The position numbers and the translations under genes were made by a program. Of a stretch of 20,083 nucleotides of DNA, positions 8,901 to 15,471 are shown piece by piece. The notes beneath the pieces were generated by a model. It was given only the letters and a program-made list of their open reading frames with translations. It did not search any database and was not told where the DNA came from. Every line of letters starts with the position of its first letter. Position 1 is the stretch's first letter. Origin of the DNA: Burkholderiaceae bacterium (GTDB taxonomy: Bacteria; Pseudomonadota; Gammaproteobacteria; Burkholderiales; Burkholderiaceae); contig CANBPJ010000017.1 in assembly GCA_947371415.1 (NCBI GenBank), positions 1 through 20,083 of the forward strand, in the 5' to 3' direction.

Positions 8901-10257
8901 AGGCTGGCTTTTTATCTTCATCAAAAGGTGTCAAATCTGCATCATCGTTATAGGTAGTGCTTTTAGGAAAACCAGGTAACGCCAAGGTCTTAGCTAAGCT
9001 ATCGCGAAGGTATTCATCTTGCTGAAACTTGGTCCACATCCCACCCAAGCGTTGCAGAGGCGCGAGCGAGCGCATACCTAACAATACGCAAGCTGCCAAT
9101 TCACCATTGGTAAGGTGATGGGTAATCACTAGATACGCCCCCAATGCAACTATGAGGGTTGTCATTAATGGGGAGAATATATTACCCACTCCTGATGACA
9201 TATCTCCTGCATAAGTCATGCGGGCCATAATGCGAGCGCTAGTCTCTTGAAGTCGCTCATAGCGACGCAACATCAAGGACTCCATCGACATCGATTTCAT
9301 CGTATGGATATTATTCAGCGTTTCATTTAGGAAATTACTACGGCGCAAGTCTGCAGACTTTTGCTCTTTAATTAACTCAGGGTCATGACGCCCCATCTTC
9401 CACGTGATATAGACAAATATTGCATAGCCAAAAGTAACTAATAGTCCAATCCATATATTCAGAATAAAAATAATCAATACATACAGCAAGGTGAATGGCA
9501 GATCCATTAACTGCTGAAAGGTTTGTCCAGAATAGTGATACTTCAAACTGGAAATCGATTTAAAGTTTTCCATGACAGCACCAGTACCTTGGCGCTCAAA
9601 AGTATGCAAGGGCTCAACTAATGCTCTTTCAGCCACCTCCATCATGGCCTTGTGCTCAAAACGCGCAGAAATCCATGCGGTGGTATAGGATCTAGCAACG
9701 CGCGTAATGGACTCAAGTGCAACCGCAATACCTACAGTGGTTGCAAATAAGCCTAATGTATCCAATGATTGATGCGGCAAAATTCGGTCATACAACTGCA
9801 GCATCAATAGCGGAAATGCTAAGGCCAATAAGTTAATCACAATACTAGCTGCAAGAATTGTTTTCTTCTCAGTGATAAAGGGTGACAACATCCCTACCTG
9901 CTTCTGCACTTCCGTTTGGTTCCGTATCTGATGAATACGACCGAGCAAAATTCCTATCTCAACTTTAAATTCTTGCCACTCAAATTTAAGAGTTTTGATG
10001 CTAGAGAACCAATGGGCACTTAGACGGGGGAACCAGTGGCTTGGTTTTGCTTTTGGAAGATGTGCAGAAAGGAGATCTTTGGTACTTTGTTTATCAAATG
10101 CCTTGCTTTTACTTAAGACCTTACTTTTCCTTTGTATATGACTAAAGAGCGATATCGCATCGGACTTGATTACTTTAAAAAGGATAGCCGCACCCATCGT
10201 TAAGGAGCGACCGCAATCCAGCACCACAGACCAGGTCTTTTGTAAAAAATGTTTCAT
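5980..10257 (-). CDS. Tandem-fused T1SS ABC exporter with one degenerate and one intact nucleotide-binding domain
   Basis: 1425 residues, about twice the ~700 of HlyB/LapB-type exporters that work as homodimers. Order: a basic cytoplasmic N-terminus (1-120); TMD1 (~124-430); NBD1 (~455-680); a C39-like domain (~735-860) lacking the catalytic Cys (TDLSACL where peptidases have DCGxACL); TMD2 (~880-1170); NBD2 (~1200-1420). NBD1 is degenerate: Walker A GDTGAGRST has Arg494 for Lys, Walker B reads IDD (616-617) with Asp for Glu, and the switch His is Gln648. NBD2 keeps Walker A GPNGGGKST (Lys1236), FDE (1358-1359) and His1390. Signatures are LPPGYRQR (592-599) and LPTSLKQK (1334-1341). The ATG overlaps the outer-membrane protein stop (TAATG), implying coupled translation. 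The likely cargo is the downstream adhesin. No stop or frameshift interrupts the frame. Confidence 0.95.
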   Translation of the reverse strand: MKHFLQKTWSVVLDCGRSLTMGAAILFKVIKSDAISLFSHIQRKSKVLSKSKAFDKQSTKDLLSAHLPKAKPSHWFPRLSAHWFSSIKTLKFEWQEFKVEIGILLGRIHQIRNQTEVQKQVGMLSPFITEKKTILAASIVINLLALAFPLLMLQLYDRILPHQSLDTLGLFATTVGIAVALESITRVARSYTTAWISARFEHKAMMEVAERALVEPLHTFERQGTGAVMENFKSISSLKYHYSGQTFQQLMDLPFTLLYVLIIFILNIWIGLLVTFGYAIFVYITWKMGRHDPELIKEQKSADLRRSNFLNETLNNIHTMKSMSMESLMLRRYERLQETSARIMARMTYAGDMSSGVGNIFSPLMTTLIVALGAYLVITHHLTNGELAACVLLGMRSLAPLQRLGGMWTKFQQDEYLRDSLAKTLALPGFPKSTTYNDDADLTPFDEDKKPASLELQGVSYQFPGSQTQIFNHLNLSIGAGDCIAITGDTGAGRSTLLQLMSGVIAPTEGNVLINGKNITEIDLRNITEEIAYLPQSTQMFEGSLLDNASVFDAKRVDRALATAKSLGLGDFVSKMPRGWDSPVGDMATDSLPPGYRQRIAIVRALSNQPSIILIDDPTSTIDSEGDAVFLRFLEAVRGKVTLVVVSQRPSYLRLADKTWFLSDGKLSEIQPGQVTTLSGMPTMRPHSASTEISLVGSDPIGNNGYQALSSEEFFESPLKRGHFDDLRWERTNETVNSNFKNETDLSACLTLLLKLMNSRGTAREVAESLPYFTESLDLPGFHNAMAQLGYKVVKVHCALGELDARSLPCLFLPDEGFGFVAMGRVGKHMRKGVSESAEVDLEPNLNMMGQAFFYELADNKINEKRSWVFRVMLRFSPLIVQATISALVTGLVIMAGPLFMMVVYSTIIPSGAQDTLLYLGVGSVLALFVAFFFMRQRARILSYIAGRIEYLFGATILQQVFKMSPAYTERASVGSQTSRLQSFEAIRDLFIGPLASTVLESPATLILLIALSVINPIALLVFAIMATIYGVLYWIFSVPTRDRVSAVSKESTRRNEFLVEMITKMRVVRECGAQTLWLERFREISANATMASFKAEQMSSLLVGISYFVMMFSALLIVTATVPAVFSQTVSSGALIASMMLMWRVLTPIQTVFTNMTRIERVSNATKQIDGLMKIQGESQGSASSLIARGLEGSVEFARVSFRYSLNVDPALIGVEFKVSPGEMVAISGPNGGGKSTLLKLILGMYQPQAGAILVDNVDIRQLDPIELRRMIGYAPQDIQLFRATIAQNLRLARPDATDDEVLQALDMAGGLEQILALPRGLGYRVGDNTNDLPTSLKQKISLARAYLTRAPIMLFDEPGAGLDELGDRKFMETLREMKGKTTVIFISHRPSHIRLADTLLVLDKGYLRAAGPPNELLKQPSVA

Positions 10258-11957
10258 TATTTAATCTCCTGACCAACAGGAGTAGATTTCACATTCTCAG
10301 GAGATTCTCGAGAAACCATTGGCGACTCCAAAGCTTTGATACCGGTACCCGGCAGTGGTGCGTTGCTACCGCGATAACTCACTTGACCTTTGGGGCTAAC
10401 GACAAAATCAGGCTTGGATCCAAATACTGAATCAGCATTATTGGCTTTTTCTACCCAGCTAGCATTGGCCTGGGGCAAGCTACCGCCTCCAACGCAGGGA
10501 TCATTTTCTAATTTCATGCCGCCACCAATCGCTTTGTAAAGATTCACTGAGGCGATCAGTTGATCACCACGGGCGCTGACAGCTGCATCCTCGGAGGCAA
10601 TCACGGTTCTTTGAATTTCATAAAGCTGGACATAATCCATGCCGCCGCGCTCGACCACTTTACCGCTCATGACTGCCAGACGCTGGGCACGATTACGCGC
10701 TTCATTCAAGGCGGCATAGGCTTGGGCAGTTAATGCCACACCAGACAGCCCATCCTCAACATCACGCATGGCGCCAACCACTGTATTGGCATAGCCTTCA
10801 AGAAGCTCAACGTTCTTTGCACTTGCCAATTGAATTTGTGCGCGGCGTTTGCCTGCGTCAAAAATGTTTTGCACCAAATTCGTAGTGATGTTGTAGAACA
10901 AGCTTTGCGGCATAGTCAGCTGGGACAATAAGAAGCTGCCATAACCGCCGCCGCCAGTAATAGCAAATGTGGGGAATAAGTTTGCACGCGCCGCTAGCAA
11001 ATCTGCCTCAGCCCCCTCCAGAGAAGCCTCTGCCCTGCGGATATCAGGACGACGACACAAAAGATCTGAAGGTAAACCGGGCGCAACAACTGGGGCGCTG
11101 AACTCTTCAACGGACTTGGCTTTAATTTTGATACTAGATGTCGTTACTCCCAGCAACGCAGCCAAACGATTAATGGCCCTCTCCCGTTGCAACTTTAAGC
11201 CGGTCACAAGAGCATCGGTATTATTTTGCAATATTAATTGCTGAGATAAATCAATCAGGGTTGCGTCACCTAACTCAACTCTTCGCTCTAAACCCCTGCC
11301 AACCCCACGGATAGTCGCTAAGTTTCGCTCACTAACAGTAATACGCTCGTCCAATGAAACCGCCTGAAAGTACACCGTCATCACATCGCCCACCAAACTT
11401 AAAGCAACCGCTTGACGGTTGAATTCGCTAGCTAATGCTTGTGAGAATGCAGACTGCGTATCAAAACCTTTTTTACCCCACAAGTCGACCTCATAGTTAA
11501 CCAAGGCTCCTGCTTGCCACAGGGGTTGCGAGTTCCACTGAGAGGTATTGGCCGCATAACCGGGGCCTGGTATTGGTGCCTGAATACCGTATCGAATATT
11601 GGCGTCTAGAGTAGGATATTGAGCAGATTTAACAATGTCCGCTTGAGCACGCGTTTGCGATACCCGCGCGATAGCAATGCGCAAATCAAAGTTATTAGTT
11701 AGCGCAGTCTCAACAATGTCATTTAACTCCTGACTGCCAAAATCCTGCCACCACTGCTCTTTAGGTCTCGGCAATTGCTGGTCAGCTGGCGTTTTATAAG
11801 TTGCAGGTAGCCACCCCACATATGCTGGGCCATTTGGCGGATCGCCTTCGCGCTGCATCATGGAGGTGCAACCTGAAAGCGCCAAACTAGCGCAGACTAA
11901 ATAGATGGGTAAGTGTTTAATGCAAAACTTGTATTCACTTGGTTTACAAGACATCAT
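10257..11957 (-). CDS. Outer-membrane efflux lipoprotein, NodT/TolC-like, T1SS outer component
   Basis: The open frame reaches back to 12098, but the ATG pair at 11957/11954 is preferred. It puts a normal signal peptide directly at the start (ICIKHLPIYLVCASLALSGC-like, with lipobox LSGC and lipid Cys at residue 30 of the shorter form). The longer form adds 47 AT-rich, hydrophobic codons with no family match. An AAGG lies 11 bases upstream of 11957, and a TTG at 11960 is another possible start. The mature part has the two repeated OEP domains of the family (WWQDFGSQELNDIVETALTN, then RPDIRRAEASLEGAEADLLAARANLFP, and GGMDYVQLYEIQRTVI). NodT-type lipoproteins usually pair with RND pumps, but here the next gene is the T1SS ABC exporter. 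A hydrophilic tail of ~75 residues (GSKPDFVVSPKGQVSYRGS) extends past the family core. Confidence 0.9.
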   Translation of the reverse strand: MMSCKPSEYKFCIKHLPIYLVCASLALSGCTSMMQREGDPPNGPAYVGWLPATYKTPADQQLPRPKEQWWQDFGSQELNDIVETALTNNFDLRIAIARVSQTRAQADIVKSAQYPTLDANIRYGIQAPIPGPGYAANTSQWNSQPLWQAGALVNYEVDLWGKKGFDTQSAFSQALASEFNRQAVALSLVGDVMTVYFQAVSLDERITVSERNLATIRGVGRGLERRVELGDATLIDLSQQLILQNNTDALVTGLKLQRERAINRLAALLGVTTSSIKIKAKSVEEFSAPVVAPGLPSDLLCRRPDIRRAEASLEGAEADLLAARANLFPTFAITGGGGYGSFLLSQLTMPQSLFYNITTNLVQNIFDAGKRRAQIQLASAKNVELLEGYANTVVGAMRDVEDGLSGVALTAQAYAALNEARNRAQRLAVMSGKVVERGGMDYVQLYEIQRTVIASEDAAVSARGDQLIASVNLYKAIGGGMKLENDPCVGGGSLPQANASWVEKANNADSVFGSKPDFVVSPKGQVSYRGSNAPLPGTGIKALESPMVSRESPENVKSTPVGQEIK

Positions 11958-12154
11958 CAATTCGATAACCTTAGTTATAGGTAATATGGCTATTAGACCG
12001 AACTTTGGATATATAACCAATAGTAGAAAGATTCTAAATATTATCACTATATATGGTTTACTAGTACTACTAAAGCAGTTCATTTCTACTAAATACATCC
12101 CACATACTTCTAGAGATAATGTACTACATCTATTTCATTGATATTTAACGTCCT
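11958..12154. promoter_or_regulatory. Divergent promoter region of the secretion operon and the HD-GYP gene
   Basis: This AT-rich interval separates two divergently transcribed units, so both promoters probably lie here. An 18-base near-palindrome, TTTACTAGTACTACTAAA, sits at 12057-12074 with 16 of 18 positions symmetric. A GATAAT at 12115-12120 is a possible -10 for the rightward gene, but its -35 is poor. No confident leftward promoter was recognised. Confidence 0.4.
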
Positions 12155-13768
12155 TTGAACCAAAAAACAGTACTGCACGAATTTTTAAGCATTGGGGCCT
12201 CCCTCTCTAGTGAGAAGGATATTGAACAGCTGCTTAAGAACATTCTCCAGACAGCGATGCGTTTTACTATTGCCGATGGCGGCAGTATTTATCTTGTACA
12301 AGAAGATGCAACACTGAAATTTGAGATTGTGCACACCAAAAGCAGAGATTTACATTGGGGTGGTCGTAACGGAAAACCAATTGATGCGTCACCATTAGCT
12401 TTATTTCGCCAAGATGGAGAGCCCGATCTTTCTCGAGTAGCCTGCTACACGTACCATCGCGGCGAAACGGTGAATATTCCAGATGTCTATGATGCGACCG
12501 GATTTGATTTTTCTGGAACCCTTGCTCTAGATAAGAAAAATAACTACCGTTCTCAGTCCTTCCTAACAATCCCGATGAAAAATCATGAATCGGAAGTGAT
12601 AGGAGTTTTACAACTCATTAATGCAGTTGACCCATTCACCGGCGGCATCATTCCATTTTCAGAGGGGAATCAATCATTAGTCGAGGCCCTGGCATCACAG
12701 GCTGCAGTTGCATTAACAAATCGTACCCTCATCAATCATCTAGAAAAATTATTTGAATCTTTTATCAGCCTGATTAACCATGCAATTGATGATAAATCGC
12801 CCTATACCGGTGGTCACTGCAACCGCGTACCCGACCTCACCATGATGCTAGCTGATGCAGTCAATCGCTGCTCACATGGGCCTCTAAGCTCATTTCATCT
12901 TACCGAAGCAGATCGTCACGAACTCAAGATTGCCGGGCTCCTTCATGACTGCGGGAAGATTACGACACCGGTGCACGTGGTCGATAAAGCCACCAAATTA
13001 GAAAAAATATTTGATCGTATAGAACTGATTGAAACGCGCGCGGAAATTATCTTGAGGGATTTACAAATTGCTCTAGCGAAAAATATTATTTCAGAAGAAA
13101 TTGCCAATCATCGCCACCAACAACTCATTGATGATTGTAATTTTTTAAGCCATTGCAATATTGGCGTTGAATCTATGCACGATTCTGATATCGAACGTGT
13201 GCAAGCAATATCAAAAAATTACCATTGGCAAGATCTTTCTGGGAAAAGCCACTCTTTTCTGACTGATGAGGAAATCAAAAATCTCACCATTAGGGCTGGC
13301 ACATTAACCCATGAAGAACGGCACATCATTAATCACCATATTGATACAACGATAGCTATGCTAGAAAAGCTTCCTTGGCCAAAACACCTCAAGAATGTGG
13401 CTGAGTATGCTGGCGGACATCATGAGCGCATGGACGGCAAAGGCTACCCCAAGGGCTTGACCCGCGAACAAATGTCCGTACCTGCAAGATGTATGGGGAT
13501 TGCTGATATCTTTGAAGCACTCACTGCACAAGATAGGCCCTATAAAAAAGGGAAGACTCTCAGCGAGTCACTGCATATCCTAGGAAATATGAAACTCAAT
13601 GGCCATATTGACCCGGATCTTTTTGATATCTTTATGTGGGAAAAGGTCTACGAGGAATATGCCGAAAAGTTTTTAGATCTACATTTAATAGACCACCTGG
13701 ACTTAAGCAAGGTGCCTGGGTACACCCCCCCACCTGCAGGCTACTCATTACCCGTTAAAGCAGCTTAA
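12155..13768 (+). CDS. GAF-HD-GYP cyclic-di-GMP phosphodiesterase
   Basis: 537 residues. Residues ~15-190 are a GAF sensory domain (SSEKDIEQLLKNILQTAMRF, ADGGSIYLV, SFLTIPMKN, GVLQLIN, ASQAAVALTN). The rest is an HD-GYP hydrolase: GGHCNRV, LLHDCGK with the HD pair at 264-265, then HHERMDGKGYP (422-432) with the GYP motif intact, and RCMGIADIFEALTAQDRPYK. It is therefore expected to hydrolyse c-di-GMP in the cytoplasm under GAF control. Between the HD pair and LTHEER (384) lie about 90-100 residues more than in compact HD-GYP domains, largely helical in appearance. The start is a TTG; an in-frame stop at 12146-12148 excludes any earlier start, and no Shine-Dalgarno sequence is obvious. It is divergent from the secretion operon, and its stop overlaps the stop of the convergent MerR-cyclase gene (13765-13768). 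Confidence 0.92.
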   Translation: MNQKTVLHEFLSIGASLSSEKDIEQLLKNILQTAMRFTIADGGSIYLVQEDATLKFEIVHTKSRDLHWGGRNGKPIDASPLALFRQDGEPDLSRVACYTYHRGETVNIPDVYDATGFDFSGTLALDKKNNYRSQSFLTIPMKNHESEVIGVLQLINAVDPFTGGIIPFSEGNQSLVEALASQAAVALTNRTLINHLEKLFESFISLINHAIDDKSPYTGGHCNRVPDLTMMLADAVNRCSHGPLSSFHLTEADRHELKIAGLLHDCGKITTPVHVVDKATKLEKIFDRIELIETRAEIILRDLQIALAKNIISEEIANHRHQQLIDDCNFLSHCNIGVESMHDSDIERVQAISKNYHWQDLSGKSHSFLTDEEIKNLTIRAGTLTHEERHIINHHIDTTIAMLEKLPWPKHLKNVAEYAGGHHERMDGKGYPKGLTREQMSVPARCMGIADIFEALTAQDRPYKKGKTLSESLHILGNMKLNGHIDPDLFDIFMWEKVYEEYAEKFLDLHLIDHLDLSKVPGYTPPPAGYSLPVKAA

Positions 13769-15324
13769 TAAAGTCGGGTGCTGCTAATCCGCCTGATCTC
13801 AGTCACTGCCAGTTGAGATATATCCCGTAGCTTTTCGTGTTTATCTTGCTGTAGATCCACAATGGATTCTACTTGCGCATAAGTTGACGGCACAAAGCGA
13901 TCGCCATTTTCTTGGCTCTTTCTCAGCACGCCAAACTCAATTCGACTTCGCTCATCAACGCTTAATTTACTGACTAAATCTTTGGTGGCCCAAATGCTAC
14001 CGTGTCTAGCAAAGTCACTTAAACGAGAGGCTTGATTAATCGTATTGCCCAATACTGCAAACTCAATATGATTGGCGGACTGGAAACTGCCGAGCCATTC
14101 TTGACCTTCATGTAAACCAATATTGAGCTGTAGTTCTGTGAGCCAATTTTTCTTGAGCTGCCATTCGGAGCTAATTTTTCTCATTGCATGGCGCAACTCA
14201 TCGGCACAGGCAACGGCATTGAATAAATAATTGCTTTCTGCCTGCGGGAAGAAGTAATACACAACGCCATCACCCACATGCTTTCCGTGAGTCCCGGTGA
14301 ACTTTCTCAGGATGGGACCCATGGTTGCCCAAATTTGATTAATTAAAGCAAAATATTCATCGGGGGGCAGCTCAGAACAGATCCGAACAGAGTTCTGAAG
14401 ATCGGCTACTAGCACTGCTAACGGCGTCATCACAGGTAGACGCTTACCAAGCAGCGAATGAATCACTTGGTCGCGTCGACCCAAAAATTGCATTAACTCA
14501 TCTCCGCGCTCTGTTGCTGGCGAATGCACCACCAAAATACCCTCACGGAAATACACCGCATACACCCGGTAGCAGATAAATTCCCCACGCGAATCCTTTT
14601 GAAAGAACTCCACCTCATTGACTGCTTGCTCTTGATTGCCCCCATCAAAAACAATCTGATCAAGCAATGGCATCAGTTCAGGATCATGTTGATTTACTAG
14701 TTTTGCCAAGGGCTCATAAGGAATTCGTGCGCTAGCTAATTGCAGCAACAGTCCAACTAAAGCGCGCTGCTCATCCAAAGCTAAGCAGACCTCAGGGCGA
14801 GAAAGCAGCGCAATCAAATTACGTTCTGAACTTTTAGCAGGAGGCGCAATAAATCCAAAAACCTCTTTACGTGCAACCTCATTGAACCAAGTAAGCTCAA
14901 AGTTGTAATTGAGCATGTAAGCTGGGTGTGTCAAATTATCCAAAGATAGAGTGAGCTCTCCTGGCAAGATTTTTGTCTTGGGTGACATCTGTGCAGCATT
15001 CATCTTTGCTGACGCATTCATATTTGAGCGAACACCGCCTGCGCCCTCAGCTTGCAACTCTTGAACCTCTAATAGGGCATCAGTTTGCGCCAAGCGCTCT
15101 GCGACTTGTGTCATAGAGTAACCCTGAGACTTAAGCACCTGTATAGCCTGCACTCTTTCCAAAGAGTCGCTAGGGAAGAAGCCTAGGACTCTAGCCCCGC
15201 CCTCGTCTGCATTGGCAGACAAAGACTGTACAACCGGCTTGGGCAAAATCCCAAGTTGGATGTAGTTATTCAGGGTGGCGCGGGATATACCAGTTTGGTC
15301 TATCAACGCCTTACTAGAAATCAT
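13765..15324 (-). CDS. MerR-type HTH fused to PAS-like and class III adenylate/guanylate cyclase domains
   Basis: 519 residues. The N-terminus is a MerR winged helix (residues ~3-75: GISRATLNNYIQLGILPKP, then LERVQAIQVLKSQGYSM). Residues ~120-290 resemble a PAS or MmyB-like ligand domain (HPAYMLNYNFELTWFNEVAR, NLIALLSRPEV). Residues ~300-480 are a class III nucleotidyl cyclase. Asp308 (LVADLQNS) and Asp352 (GKHVGDGVVYYF) match the two metal ligands. Lys348 matches the purine-selecting Lys of adenylate cyclases. Asn430 and Arg434 in GNTINQASRL match the transition-state pair. Ala423 stands where Asp or Thr usually contacts the base, so specificity and activity are uncertain. DNA binding and second-messenger synthesis in one chain is unusual. 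The upstream 147 bases contain inverted repeats suggesting autoregulation. It lies 147 bases downstream of the GGDEF-EAL gene on the same strand. Confidence 0.88.
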   Translation of the reverse strand: MISSKALIDQTGISRATLNNYIQLGILPKPVVQSLSANADEGGARVLGFFPSDSLERVQAIQVLKSQGYSMTQVAERLAQTDALLEVQELQAEGAGGVRSNMNASAKMNAAQMSPKTKILPGELTLSLDNLTHPAYMLNYNFELTWFNEVARKEVFGFIAPPAKSSERNLIALLSRPEVCLALDEQRALVGLLLQLASARIPYEPLAKLVNQHDPELMPLLDQIVFDGGNQEQAVNEVEFFQKDSRGEFICYRVYAVYFREGILVVHSPATERGDELMQFLGRRDQVIHSLLGKRLPVMTPLAVLVADLQNSVRICSELPPDEYFALINQIWATMGPILRKFTGTHGKHVGDGVVYYFFPQAESNYLFNAVACADELRHAMRKISSEWQLKKNWLTELQLNIGLHEGQEWLGSFQSANHIEFAVLGNTINQASRLSDFARHGSIWATKDLVSKLSVDERSRIEFGVLRKSQENGDRFVPSTYAQVESIVDLQQDKHEKLRDISQLAVTEIRRISSTRLY

Positions 15325-15364
15325 GTGTCTATCTGTCCAATTAAAAATGAAAGCCGGGGGATCA

Positions 15365-15393
15365 TTTATACAGAATCTAAGAGTATTTAGACA
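15365..15393 (-). promoter_or_regulatory. Candidate promoter of the MerR-cyclase gene
   Basis: On the minus strand TATAAA (15370-15365) fits a -10 box. Seventeen bases upstream is TGTCTA (15393-15388), a poor -35 that forms part of one arm of the adjacent inverted repeat. A weak -35 overlapped by an operator is typical of activator-dependent promoters, but this is a reading by eye. Confidence 0.4.
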
Positions 15394-15410
15394 GTAGGTG
15401 ACTGTCTAAA
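15386..15410. promoter_or_regulatory. Perfect inverted repeat, probable operator for the MerR-cyclase protein
   Basis: TTTAGACAGT (15386-15395), a 5-base spacer, then the exact mirror ACTGTCTAAA (15401-15410). It is located 62-86 bases upstream of the MerR-cyclase ATG and overlaps the candidate -35. No T run follows on either strand, so it does not look like a terminator. Confidence 0.6.
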
Positions 15411-15423
15411 AGTAGAGAACTAC

Positions 15424-15441
15424 TAGACAGTTAGTTGTCTA
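15424..15441. promoter_or_regulatory. Second TAGACA/TGTCTA inverted repeat
   Basis: TAGACA (15424-15429), six bases, TGTCTA (15436-15441). It shares the half-site of the 15386-15410 repeat, about 34 bases away centre to centre. A further lone TGTCTA lies at 15326-15331, just before the ATG. Together they suggest a multi-site operator. Confidence 0.45.
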
Positions 15442-15471
15442 ATTGCAACATGAATGGGGTGAATTACGGAT

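Noticed and set aside
11958..12098. 47-codon N-terminal extension of the outer-membrane lipoprotein
   Set aside because: It would bury the signal peptide and LSGC lipobox, has AT-rich leader-like composition and no family similarity, and occupies the likely divergent promoter region.
13750..13800. Bidirectional terminator between the convergent HD-GYP and MerR-cyclase genes
   Set aside because: The stop codons overlap and no GC-rich hairpin with a T tract could be seen on either strand.
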